Origin: Marinomonas piezotolerans
GTDB lineage: Bacteria; Pseudomonadota; Gammaproteobacteria; Pseudomonadales; Marinomonadaceae
Assembly: GCF_003362755.1 (NCBI RefSeq)
Contig: NZ_QKRA01000002.1
Span: 310,001-374,000, forward strand
Length of the DNA: 64,000 nt
Direction of reading: 5' to 3'
Shown piece after piece: positions 51,871-60,368 of this stretch; position 1 is the stretch's first letter, and each line of letters starts with the position of its first letter. Both the position numbers and the translations under genes were made by a program. The notes under the pieces were generated by a model, which was not told where the DNA came from, ran no database searches, and saw only the letters and a list, made by a program, of their open reading frames with translations.

Positions 51871-51929
51871 ATAGGCTTGATAAAGCCTATTATGTAAGCG
51901 CTGAGGATGCAAGACGTCCTCGGCGCTTT
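51871..51929 (+). terminator. Double hairpin after ureJ
   Basis: First hairpin ATAGGCTT / AAGCCTAT with GATA loop (51871-51890). Second hairpin 51897-51927, an 11-bp stem AGCGCTGAGGA / TCCTCGGCGCT with one G-U pair and a 9-nt loop, ending in TTT. Likely end of the urt-ure transcription unit, 24 bp after the ureJ stop. Confidence 0.6.
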
Positions 51930-51945
51930 GCTGGTTTGAGGTGAT

Positions 51946-54900
51946 ATGACGGCTGCGCAAAAGATATTTAAAGTTCGACGCCATTACAATAAATGGGTGG
52001 CAGACCAAACCCTAGAAGACTACGCACTGCGTTATACCGCAAAGCAAGGTCACACCATGAGCATTGAGCGTGTTGGGCATACAGCGCTGGGTGCGGCAGC
52101 TTTTTTGGCGCTAGAAGGGTTGGCGGCCGTGATCACTCTGAGTTACGGCTTTACCAATGCGGTGGCGGCGATCTTGACGGTGCTGGCGGTTTTCTTCATC
52201 ACGGGTTTCCCGATCGCTTATTATTCGGCTAAGCATGGCTTGGACATTGATTTGCTGACGCGCGGTGCCGGCTTTGGTTATCTCGGTTCGACGATCACGT
52301 CACTGATTTACGCCACGTTCACTTTTATTTTCTTTGCGATAGAAGCGGCGATTTTGGCTTCGGCGCTGGAGGTGTTGCTTGGCATCCCTTTGCCGATTGG
52401 CTATGCGTTGTCTGCGTTGTTTGTTATCCCCATCGTGACGCATGGAATTCGAGCCATCAGTCGATTCCAAAACGGTACGCAGTGGATCTGGCTGGTATTA
52501 CAAGTGGCCGCCATTGGCGTGGTGGTAACGCAGGAGTACCAGCAATTTTATAATTGGTCCGAGTTTGTCCCAAGTCACTTGCCTCAAGATATGGGCTTTG
52601 ATTGGATATTGTTCGGTGCGGCGGCGTCTGTGTTGTTTGCCTTGATGGCGCAGATCGGCGAACAAGTCGACTATTTACGCTTTTTTCCGACAAAAACCGA
52701 GCAAAATCGTAAACGCTGGTGGTTTTGGTTAATCCTAGCGGGCCCAGGCTGGGTGTTCATTGGCGCGATCAAAATGTTGCTCGGATCGTTCCTCGCGTAC
52801 TTGGCGATATCCGATGGGGCAACCGCTTTGCAAGCCACCGATCCCACGTATCTTTACCAACGTATCTTTTTATTTTTAACCACATCCCCCACCACAGCAT
52901 TAATTCTGGCGGCGGTGTTTGTGTTCATTTGTCAGATGAAAATCAATCTGACCAACGCCTACGCGGGTTCCATTGCGTGGTCGAATTTTTTCTCACGCTT
53001 AACGCACTCCCACCCAGGGCGTGTGGTATGGCTGGTGTTTAACGTGACCATCGCCTTGCTGCTGATGGAATTAGGCATCTATCAAGCGCTCGGTGCAGTA
53101 TTAAGTGTGTTTGCGATCAGTGCGGTGAGTTGGTTGTCGAGCTTGTCGGCCGATCTGTTGATTAATAAGCCTTTAGGTCTGAGTCCCAATTATGTGGAAT
53201 TCAAACGTGCGCATTTGTATGACATAAATCCTGTGGGGACGGGCTCCATGTTAATCGCCACGGCCTTGGGGTTGATCAGCTATCTCGGCTTATTTGGTGA
53301 TGTGGCGAAGAGTCTGGCGCACTTTATTTCGATTGCCGCGTGTTTTGTCTGCGTGCCTTTGATTGCTTGGCTCACGAAAGGTAAATACTACATTGCTCGG
53401 CAAAGCCCCGAATTGCTGCCGTTGATTGATCTGGCTAGGCAAGCGAATCCTCATCCGCGCCACATCGTCACCTTGACGTGTGGAATTTGTGAAAACGAAT
53501 TTGAAAGTGAGGATATGAGCTTTTGCTCTGCGTATCAGCAGCCGATTTGTTCGCTGTGTTGCTCGCTCGATGTACGATGTCTCGACAGCTGTAAGCCGCA
53601 AGCCAGCATTTCTCAGCAAAGCGATTACTTTCTTAAGCTATTTTTGCCAAAGCGGTTTGTCAGGGCGGTCAATTCTCGTCTTGGGCGTTTCGCCTCCATG
53701 TTGGTGGTGATTAATATCATTAATGCGGCCTTGATGATGTTGATTTACCGACAGATGGCCCCTCAAACGACGAATGAAGCCACGCTGTTGCAAGAAGCCA
53801 TGTTTGCTTTGTTTTTTACATTGCTGATCGTCTCCGGTGTGTTGTCGTGGTTGTTTTTGCTGGCTCATGAGAGCCGTGTGGTGGCGCAAAAGGAGTCGAA
53901 TCGTCAGACGCGAAAACTGACGCGAGAAATTGAAGCGCATAAAGAAACCGACTTGGCGCTGCAAGGCGCAAAAGAGCAGGCGGAGCACGCAAACGACGCG
54001 AAAAGTCGCTATCTTAGCGGTATTAGTCACGAATTACGCACGCCATTGCAGTCAATCATTGGCTACGCCCAGCTTCTATCCGAGAAAGAAAATACGCCCT
54101 CTGGGCATCAAAATGGCTTGGATATTATCCATCGTAGTGGTTTGTATTTAGCCGATTTGATCGAGGGGCTATTGGATATTTCGAAAATCGAGGCGGGCCG
54201 TTTTGATTTGTATCGTAATACGGTGGATCTGCCAAAGCTGATCGATCAGCTTAATAGCATGTTCGCGATGCAAGCGCGTGGTAAGGGCATTTCGTTTCAG
54301 GCCAAAATACTGGCGCCACTGCCAAACCATGTCATCACCGATGAGAAGCGCTTGCGACAAATATTGATTAACTTGTTGTCCAACGCCGTGAAGTACACGC
54401 CCAAAGGAAGCGTGGTATTTGAAGTGAATTACCGTAATCAGGTGGCAGAATTCGTCATCCGTGATACGGGACTGGGGATCAAAGAGGAGCATTTGCAACG
54501 TATCTTTGATCCATTTGAACGAGTGCGCGATGTGGCGACCGCCAATTTGCCAGGCACTGGGCTGGGATTGACGATTGTGAAGCTGCTGACCGAGATCATG
54601 GGGGGCGATTTGCAAGCTAAGTCGACGGTTGGCCAAGGCAGTGAGTTCAAAGTTAGCTTGATGCTGCCGTGGATTTCACAAGGTGAGGAGCTGACTCAGA
54701 CATCGCGTAAAATCGTGAGTTATCGAGGCTATCAACGCACGGTGATGATTGTGGATGATGACCCTGTGGTAAGAGGCTTGTTTTCTGACATTCTCTCGCC
54801 TCTTGGCTTTAATGTGATCGAAGCCGCTGACGCTCAAGCGTGTTTAGCCGAGCTGAATGCGTGCTCCCCTGATTTGTTCATTTTAGATGTTTCGATGCCA

Positions 54901-55410
54901 GGAATGGATGGACTGACGCTGGCAAAAACGCTGCGAGAACAGCGCTACGATGTGCCCATTGTGATGCTGTCTGCGGATGCTCAGGAAAGTCAGCGTCACC
55001 CTGACGAGCAAGGTGCCTTCAATCAATATATAGTTAAGCCAGTCAAGAACAGTGCCTTATTTGATGCGATCCAGCATTGGCTCGACCTCGAATGGGTCTA
55101 TCAAGACATGGACGATCTTGATCAAGGGATGGGGGCCTCTACGCCAGCGTTGGTGCAAGTGACTAATGGTGAAGGTGCGGATCTTGCCACCGAACAGGAT
55201 TCCATCCCAGACCATGAGCTGATTCGCGAGCTCAAGGCGTTTGCGGAGATGGGGTACAAAAAAGGTGTGCGTGGTGTGTTGGACCAATTGGCCGATAGTG
55301 ATCTGTTGGCGGAGGAGCATCGCACACAACTGGAAGCGCTTTATCAGCGTTTTCAGTTCGATGGAATGGCGCAATATCTGCAACAACATTCTTCTGAATC
55401 GGGTAATTGA
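51946..55410 (+). CDS. NCS1-permease-fused hybrid sensor histidine kinase
   Basis: 1154 residues. N-terminal ~480 residues are a multi-pass transporter domain with NCS1 (purine/cytosine/allantoin permease) character (ITGFPIAYYSAKHGLDIDLLTRGAGFGYLGS, FALMAQIGEQVDYLRFFP). A Cys-rich patch follows (about 512-550, several CxxC-like pairs), then two helices, a HisKA domain with H695 (GISHELRTPLQS), HATPase_c (NLLSNAVKY, GTGLGLTIV), and a receiver domain with acidic D937 and phosphoacceptor D981 (FILDVSMPGMDG). The layout recalls CbrA/CrbS, where a solute symporter is fused to a kinase. Overlap-close to the next response regulator. Location after the urease genes suggests sensing of urea or a purine-derived nitrogen source; not proven. 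Confidence 0.88.
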   Translation: MTAAQKIFKVRRHYNKWVADQTLEDYALRYTAKQGHTMSIERVGHTALGAAAFLALEGLAAVITLSYGFTNAVAAILTVLAVFFITGFPIAYYSAKHGLDIDLLTRGAGFGYLGSTITSLIYATFTFIFFAIEAAILASALEVLLGIPLPIGYALSALFVIPIVTHGIRAISRFQNGTQWIWLVLQVAAIGVVVTQEYQQFYNWSEFVPSHLPQDMGFDWILFGAAASVLFALMAQIGEQVDYLRFFPTKTEQNRKRWWFWLILAGPGWVFIGAIKMLLGSFLAYLAISDGATALQATDPTYLYQRIFLFLTTSPTTALILAAVFVFICQMKINLTNAYAGSIAWSNFFSRLTHSHPGRVVWLVFNVTIALLLMELGIYQALGAVLSVFAISAVSWLSSLSADLLINKPLGLSPNYVEFKRAHLYDINPVGTGSMLIATALGLISYLGLFGDVAKSLAHFISIAACFVCVPLIAWLTKGKYYIARQSPELLPLIDLARQANPHPRHIVTLTCGICENEFESEDMSFCSAYQQPICSLCCSLDVRCLDSCKPQASISQQSDYFLKLFLPKRFVRAVNSRLGRFASMLVVINIINAALMMLIYRQMAPQTTNEATLLQEAMFALFFTLLIVSGVLSWLFLLAHESRVVAQKESNRQTRKLTREIEAHKETDLALQGAKEQAEHANDAKSRYLSGISHELRTPLQSIIGYAQLLSEKENTPSGHQNGLDIIHRSGLYLADLIEGLLDISKIEAGRFDLYRNTVDLPKLIDQLNSMFAMQARGKGISFQAKILAPLPNHVITDEKRLRQILINLLSNAVKYTPKGSVVFEVNYRNQVAEFVIRDTGLGIKEEHLQRIFDPFERVRDVATANLPGTGLGLTIVKLLTEIMGGDLQAKSTVGQGSEFKVSLMLPWISQGEELTQTSRKIVSYRGYQRTVMIVDDDPVVRGLFSDILSPLGFNVIEAADAQACLAELNACSPDLFILDVSMPGMDGLTLAKTLREQRYDVPIVMLSADAQESQRHPDEQGAFNQYIVKPVKNSALFDAIQHWLDLEWVYQDMDDLDQGMGASTPALVQVTNGEGADLATEQDSIPDHELIRELKAFAEMGYKKGVRGVLDQLADSDLLAEEHRTQLEALYQRFQFDGMAQYLQQHSSESGN

Positions 55411-55411
55411 A

Positions 55412-56326
55412 ATGATAAATTCCACCACCAAACGTGACATTGTCTTAGTTGTTGACGACTCGCCGGATGCACTGAGTTTGATTCATGACACCCTTGAAAC
55501 AGCAGACATGGATGTACTGGTCGCACTCGAAGGTCGCCAAGCGCTAACGATTGCCAAACGGATGCGGCCCGACATCATTTTATTGGATGCGATGATGCCG
55601 CACATGGATGGCTTTGAAACCTGCAAAGCGCTCAAGCATGATCTGAGCTTATCGAGTATCCCCGTCATCTTTATGACAGGCTTAAGTGACACGGATGACA
55701 TTGTACGGGGGCTAGAAGCGGGCGGTGTCGATTATTTAACCAAGCCGATTCAGCCAAATGAACTGATTGCTCGGATGCGGGTGCATTTATCCAATGCTCG
55801 GCTCAGTAATAACGCTCAATCGGCCCTCGACAGTATGGGCCAATATTTGATGACGTTGAGTGAATTAGGCGGCGTCGCATGGGCGACGCCGCAAGCCTAT
55901 GCGTTGATGGCGCGTGCCCGGCTGACACCCGCATGGCAGATTGAGCAGTTAGCGCCGCAAGTGCGTGACTGGCTTCGACATCAACCGGAAGAAGGCAATC
56001 GGCTGATGTTAAAGGGGTTGGATTATCCTTTAGCGCTGAAGTTTATTGGTCACACTGAGCAGCAGGAAGCCTTGGTGAGATTAGAGGATGGTAACTTGCC
56101 AACTGGCCCAGAGCGTCTAAAAGTTGAACTTGCTCTGACAGAGCGAGAGTCTCATGTGTTGCATTGGGTGGCTAATGGTAAAACCAATCGCGAAATCGCA
56201 GAGATACTAGAAATGAGCCCGCGAACCGTGAACAAACACTTAGAGCAGATCTTTCCAAAGCTTGGGGTTGAAAATCGAACCGCTGCCGCAGGCGTCGCGT
56301 TGAGAATTATGGCAGCAGCGGAATAG
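55412..56326 (+). CDS. LuxR-type response regulator partnering the permease-kinase
   Basis: 304 residues from the ATG at 55412, one base after the kinase stop; a longer in-frame reading from 55241 lies inside the kinase gene and is rejected. Receiver domain with VVDDSPDAL and the phosphoacceptor Asp in IILLDAMMPHMDG, switch Lys in YLTKPIQ, a middle linker of ~100 residues, then a LuxR HTH (ALTERESHVLHWVANGKTNR, EIAEILEMSPRTVNKHLEQI). Forms a phosphorelay with the preceding hybrid kinase. The targets are unknown; urea genes are one possibility. Confidence 0.9.
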   Translation: MINSTTKRDIVLVVDDSPDALSLIHDTLETADMDVLVALEGRQALTIAKRMRPDIILLDAMMPHMDGFETCKALKHDLSLSSIPVIFMTGLSDTDDIVRGLEAGGVDYLTKPIQPNELIARMRVHLSNARLSNNAQSALDSMGQYLMTLSELGGVAWATPQAYALMARARLTPAWQIEQLAPQVRDWLRHQPEEGNRLMLKGLDYPLALKFIGHTEQQEALVRLEDGNLPTGPERLKVELALTERESHVLHWVANGKTNREIAEILEMSPRTVNKHLEQIFPKLGVENRTAAAGVALRIMAAAE

Positions 56327-56339
56327 TGTGAAGGCAATG

Positions 56340-56657
56340 CTAGAGATTAGCGGTTTTGTGTCGTTCTTTAAGGTAAAGGTAGAGCGGCAGACCGCATGAG
56401 ACGCCAATGGTAAGGGTCCCGACGATGGCGAACCCGCGATATGGCACTCGGTGGCGACCTCCATCAACGATGATAAAGCCAAGTAACGCTATGGCCGAAA
56501 TGATGACATCCAGCCATGCGAACAGGCTGATAGGGTTGGCGATAGCGTGTTGGAGCAACAGTGGAATGTCAACGCCGTGTTGTATCAGCCAAGGGACAAA
56601 CGCTGCATAGGGAACGGCAGTGCCTAAAATAGCCAGTACGAGATAAAATCCTTTCAT
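56340..56657 (-). CDS. DUF2834 small membrane protein
   Basis: 105 residues with three to four hydrophobic segments. The opening YLVLAILGTAVPYAAFVPWL and the central LFAWLDVIISAIALLGFIIVDG match DUF2834, a family without a known function. Converges with the response regulator gene 13 bp away. Start ATG at 56657 has AAAGGAT upstream on its strand. Confidence 0.75.
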   Translation of the reverse strand: MKGFYLVLAILGTAVPYAAFVPWLIQHGVDIPLLLQHAIANPISLFAWLDVIISAIALLGFIIVDGGRHRVPYRGFAIVGTLTIGVSCGLPLYLYLKERHKTANL

Positions 56658-56740
56658 AATTCGATCCTTTGATGAGGGCTAGGGTATCCAGATCATGGCA
56701 GTTGCGCAGCAAATTGCCAAGATTGGTTGATTATATTAGC

Positions 56741-56770
56741 TGATTACTTTTATCCCGCCAGTGCTATAAT
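56741..56770 (+). promoter_or_regulatory. Promoter of yjdM with extended -10
   Basis: TGCTATAAT at 56762-56770 is a perfect -10 hexamer with the TGn extension. A weak -35-like TGATTA lies at 56741-56746 (18-bp spacing). Transcription should start near 56777, giving a ~35-nt leader before the yjdM ATG. Confidence 0.65.
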
Positions 56771-56811
56771 GCCCCCACATTTTCTCTGGTTTTTATATAA
56801 GGTTTAAAAGT

Positions 56812-57147
56812 ATGAGTCTTCCAGCGTGCCCACAATGCAACTCTGAATATGTTTACGAAGATCAATCAATGTTGATCTGCCCAGAGTGTGCCCATGAGTG
56901 GAACCCGAACGAAGAAGTAGTGGATGAAGATGCGTTGATCTTAAAAGACGCAAACGGCAATCTACTGGCGGAAGGTGACAAAGTCACTTTGGCAAAAGAT
57001 TTGAAAGTGAAAGGCTCTTCTCAAGTACTGAAAGTTGGGACGAAAGCGACCATCAAGCGCTTCGTAGACGGCGACCACGACATTGATTGCAAAGTGGATG
57101 GCGCGGGCGACATGATGCTGAAATCTAAGTTTGTGAAAAAAGCGTAA
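56812..57147 (+). CDS. yjdM: YjdM/PhnA-family zinc-ribbon protein
   Basis: 111 residues. N-terminal zinc ribbon with CPQC (8-11) and CPEC (27-30), then the C-terminal PhnA domain ([40 protein letters not shown]). Historically linked to phosphonate use by name only; the E. coli protein has no proven enzymatic role there. Stands alone with its own promoter and a strong terminator. Confidence 0.9.
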   Translation: MSLPACPQCNSEYVYEDQSMLICPECAHEWNPNEEVVDEDALILKDANGNLLAEGDKVTLAKDLKVKGSSQVLKVGTKATIKRFVDGDHDIDCKVDGAGDMMLKSKFVKKA

Positions 57148-57169
57148 TATAACGCTGATCGAACGTAAG

Positions 57170-57197
57170 AAGGCTCCTAGCAATAGGAGCCTTTTTT
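57170..57197. terminator. Intrinsic terminator after yjdM
   Basis: 10-bp stem AAGGCTCCTA / TAGGAGCCTT with GCAA tetraloop, followed by TTTT. The stem ends just at the end of the converging MocR gene (57196) and may help terminate both. Confidence 0.88.
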
Positions 57198-58584
57198 ATA
57201 TCTGCTGTTTTAATGCCCAAGCTAGCACCTCAAAAATCTTTGGCTCGGTGCACTGCGCCACGTTAAAGCGCAAGAAGTCATGGGCATTTTGAGACTGGCT
57301 GAACACATTTCCGGGGGCGAGCACCACGTCTTGGGTTAAACAGTCCCGCGCTAACTGTGTGGCGTTGACGCCGTCCGGTAATTGACACCATAAAAACATG
57401 CCATCTTTGGGTTGAATCCAAGGTTGAATGCCCAATCTCGTAAGCTTCTCAGTCGTTTGTCGTCGTTGTTTTGCAAGCCATGTTTGTAGCTTGTCCATAT
57501 GTTTTCGGTAGCCACTGTCCGTGAGTGTCTGCAACACGATCTCACTGTCGAGGCGATTGCCGCTAAACGAGGTGGCAATCTTTAAATCCACCAACTGCTC
57601 TATCCATTCGAGTCTAGCGGCGATGTAGCCACAGCGGACGGATGCGGAGACGGTTTTAGAAAAACTGCCGATCTCAATGACCTGATCCAAACCATCGAAG
57701 GCGGCTAGGCGTGGTGAGCGGGTGGATTCTAAATCTGCAAAAATATCATCTTCGACGATCACCAGTTCCGACGCTTTAGCGAGCGTCAGTAGTTTATGCG
57801 CAACACTGGGAGTTAATTGTGCGCCCGTAGGGTTATGAATACCGGAATTGGTGAGGTAAAGCCGAGGGTTATGTGTTTCCAGCGCGTGAGCAAACTGCTC
57901 AAGATCAGGGCCATTGGGCGTGTAAGGAACGCCAACAATTTGGACTCGGTGTGCCTTCAATAAGGCATGAAAGTTAAAATAGCAGGGATCATCAACCAGC
58001 ACGGTGTCACCGGGAGAAAGGAGAAAGCGGCCAATCAAATCAATGGCATGGGTGCCTGATTCCGTTAGCATGATCTGATCAGGCGTTACGTCAATCGTCT
58101 GATTCAGTAGTCGACGCTGGAGAAAATGTCGAAACGTCTGCGAGCCTTTGGGGCTGGCGTATTCGGTTAAATCCGGAGAGTCCGTTCTGGCAAGGCTGCG
58201 CAGCGCTCGTTTGATCCCAGTTTGATACAACCACTCTGACGGCAGCCAGCCACATCCCGGCATCAGTGCTCCAGCTCGCGCTTCCAATGATTCGCGGGAT
58301 ACCCACAGAGGATCAATTTCCCGAGCAACTTTAGGCCCTATTTGGTTTAGATTTAACGGGGCGATAGGACCAGAGGTATAAAAGCCGGCGCCTGGGCGAG
58401 ACACAATACGGCCTTCCGCGACAAGGCGATCATAGGCTTCGACTACAGTCGAAATTGAGACGTTCATGGCTTTTGCTTGGGCGCGAACTGATGGCAAACG
58501 GGTGTTGGGCAAATAAGCGCGTGATGCGATCTTCGACTCAATATCGCTCATGACTGATTCTATTAATGTGCCTGCGCGCGCCAT
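57196..58584 (-). CDS. Second MocR-family regulator
   Basis: 462 residues. GntR winged helix at the N-terminus (NTRLPSVRAQAKAMNVSISTVVEAYDRLVAEG) and an aminotransferase-like domain with the PLP lysine in IGSFSKTVSASVRCGYIA. ATG at 58584 with AAGGAAAG 6-8 bp upstream. Divergent from an EamA-type transporter gene, exactly as in the MocR/EamA pair at 2941-5376. The two MocR proteins differ clearly in sequence, so they are not a recent duplication. Confidence 0.87.
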   Translation of the reverse strand: MARAGTLIESVMSDIESKIASRAYLPNTRLPSVRAQAKAMNVSISTVVEAYDRLVAEGRIVSRPGAGFYTSGPIAPLNLNQIGPKVAREIDPLWVSRESLEARAGALMPGCGWLPSEWLYQTGIKRALRSLARTDSPDLTEYASPKGSQTFRHFLQRRLLNQTIDVTPDQIMLTESGTHAIDLIGRFLLSPGDTVLVDDPCYFNFHALLKAHRVQIVGVPYTPNGPDLEQFAHALETHNPRLYLTNSGIHNPTGAQLTPSVAHKLLTLAKASELVIVEDDIFADLESTRSPRLAAFDGLDQVIEIGSFSKTVSASVRCGYIAARLEWIEQLVDLKIATSFSGNRLDSEIVLQTLTDSGYRKHMDKLQTWLAKQRRQTTEKLTRLGIQPWIQPKDGMFLWCQLPDGVNATQLARDCLTQDVVLAPGNVFSQSQNAHDFLRFNVAQCTEPKIFEVLAWALKQQI

Positions 58585-58604
58585 AATATTGCTTTCCTTG
58601 AAAA

Positions 58605-58611
58605 TTGTACT
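58605..58611. promoter_or_regulatory. TTGTACT motif in the second MocR/EamA intergenic region
   Basis: Same heptamer as the direct repeats at 4407 and 4451 in the first MocR/EamA pair, also preceded by AAA. It lies 21 bp upstream of the MocR start codon. It may be part of a MocR operator or of a promoter. Confidence 0.3.
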
Positions 58612-58713
58612 GTCGAAATAACCATAACAGTTTTTATAAATTGTGTATGTCTGTATCTCTTCTTAGCGCCACATTTTCGGTTTCATAGGGAAGTGGATTG
58701 TTAGGAGAATCAT

Positions 58714-59574
58714 ATGAAACAGGCAACGCAAGGGTGGCTGAGTGGCTTTATCGGGATTACAACGTTTGCAGGGTCATTGCCTGCGACACGTATTGCACTT
58801 CAAGGCTTTGATCCAACCTTTTTGACGGTGGCGCGCGCCTCGATAGCGGGGGGCTTAGGGTTAGTATGTTTGGTGCTGTTAAAACAGCCGCGTCCCAATG
58901 CCGCGCAAATTTCAACGCTTTTGCTTAGTGCGTTAGGTGTGGTGGTGGGGTTTCCGCTGTTAACCGGATTTGCTCTGCAATACGTTACCTCATCACACGG
59001 GGCCGTATTTGTGGGTTTGCTACCGATCTGTACAGCGCTATTTGCGGTGCTAAGAGGCGGTGAGCGTCCTAGTCGCTTATTTTGGTTATTCTCTGTGTTA
59101 GGCGCGATTTGTGTCGCGGGTTATGCGGCATTAGGTGCGGGTGAGGTGTCGTTAATAGGTGATGGCTTAATGTTGGCGGCGATTGTGGCCTGCGGTATGG
59201 GCTACGCAGAAGGGGCTCGATTGTCGCGGGTTTTAGGCGGCTGGCAGGTGATTTGTTGGTCTTTAGTTGTGTCTTTGCCAGTGATGTTGCCCCTGCTGTA
59301 TGTCCTATGGCCCAGCTCGTTCGCGTCGGTCACCACATCGGCTTGGCTGGGGCTTGGCTATGTGTCTTTGTTCAGTATGTTGTTTGGCTTTGTCTTTTGG
59401 TATCGAGGCTTAGCGCTAGGCGGCATTGCTGTTGTGAGTCAGATGCAGTTGATTCAACCTTTTATCGGGTTCGTTCTGGCCGCTTGGCTACTACAAGAAA
59501 GCATTAGCCTGACCATGCTGTGGGTGACGTTGGTAGCAGTATTGTGTGTGGCAGGAGCAAAGCGCTTCAATTAA
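58714..59574 (+). CDS. Second EamA/DMT-family transporter
   Basis: 286 residues with about ten transmembrane helices. EamA repeat pattern with FAGSLPATRIALQGFDPTFLTVARASIAG in the first half and FWYRGLALGGIAVVSQMQLIQPFIGFVLA in the second. The ATG follows TTAGGAGAATCAT. Likely exporter of an amino acid or amine sensed by the divergent MocR regulator. Confidence 0.85.
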   Translation: MKQATQGWLSGFIGITTFAGSLPATRIALQGFDPTFLTVARASIAGGLGLVCLVLLKQPRPNAAQISTLLLSALGVVVGFPLLTGFALQYVTSSHGAVFVGLLPICTALFAVLRGGERPSRLFWLFSVLGAICVAGYAALGAGEVSLIGDGLMLAAIVACGMGYAEGARLSRVLGGWQVICWSLVVSLPVMLPLLYVLWPSSFASVTTSAWLGLGYVSLFSMLFGFVFWYRGLALGGIAVVSQMQLIQPFIGFVLAAWLLQESISLTMLWVTLVAVLCVAGAKRFN

Positions 59575-59812
59575 TTAACCTCGGAAAATACATAAGCGGA
59601 CCAATCTACGGTCACAGCGCAATAAAGGGTCGCTGTTACGCGGCCTGGATATCACTACTGACATAAACTGACGCTCGTAGGCTCTATATTGTGGGAAATA
59701 CATCTACAGGAGTGACATTTTGAAATCACGCTGGATGATCTGCGGTGTATTGCGAGTGGCATGGGCGTTACGTTAACCACAGCGTAGCGAGTAGGCTTCG
59801 GCTGGATGCGAT
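59575..59812. other. Gene-poor stretch, no convincing feature
   Basis: About 240 bp between the exporter stop and the converging FMN reductase gene. The only notable item is a well spaced AGGAG before a TTG at 59720 opening an 18-residue frame, which is probably a remnant or chance. Confidence 0.4.
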
Positions 59813-60355
59813 TTAATCCGTACGCTCAATCGAGGTAATGGCAAGATAGAAAGCGTCTAGGCCGTCTTTTAGTGCGCGAACCAACTCGCCATCTTCGAGA
59901 ATACCGTTAGCATCTAGATCACTTCCCAGCAGCGGAATAGACGTGTAAGCCTGATCTACTATCACACCTGACATGGTGGTTAATATTTCAACCAGAGAAG
60001 CTTGGGCGTGACTTGCTCGGGGAGACGTGTTGATCAACATGATCGGCTTGTAGGGGAACTCAAAACTACTCACCAACCAATCCAGTGCATTCTTCATAGG
60101 GCCGCTGACGCCATGAGCGTACTCGGGGCTGGCGATAATTAATCCATCAGAACGCTTGATGGCGTCTCGAAGGTTAACCAATGCCGGAATCGCCAGCTCG
60201 TCTAAATCTGGGTTGAACAGCGGCAGCTCGTTGATCGAACCAATTTGAATAGTGATGTGTGGCGGAGCAAGAGCTTTTAGTGCTTCAATCGCAGCGGTGT
60301 TATAGGACGTGCTACGCAAACTGCCTGAAAGAGCGAGTAGATTGATGGGGGCCAT
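59813..60355 (-). CDS. NAD(P)H-dependent FMN reductase, last gene of the arsenic locus
   Basis: 180 residues. Flavodoxin-like fold with the FMN phosphate loop GSLRSTSYN (10-18) and the SPEYAHGVSGPMKNALDWL segment, typical of the ChrR/ArsH-like NADPH-dependent FMN reductases. ATG with AAGGAA about 9 bp upstream. Only 13 bp after arsJ, so co-transcribed. It could reduce quinones, chromate or organoarsenicals; its length is shorter than classic ArsH (~230), so it is not named arsH here. Confidence 0.85.
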   Translation of the reverse strand: MAPINLLALSGSLRSTSYNTAAIEALKALAPPHITIQIGSINELPLFNPDLDELAIPALVNLRDAIKRSDGLIIASPEYAHGVSGPMKNALDWLVSSFEFPYKPIMLINTSPRASHAQASLVEILTTMSGVIVDQAYTSIPLLGSDLDANGILEDGELVRALKDGLDAFYLAITSIERTD

Positions 60356-60368
60356 ACGGAGTTATTCC

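Noticed and set aside
59720-59776. Short frame (TTG start, 18 residues) with a good AGGAG ribosome site
   Set aside because: Too short to support and with no neighbour it could regulate; possibly a remnant of a lost gene.
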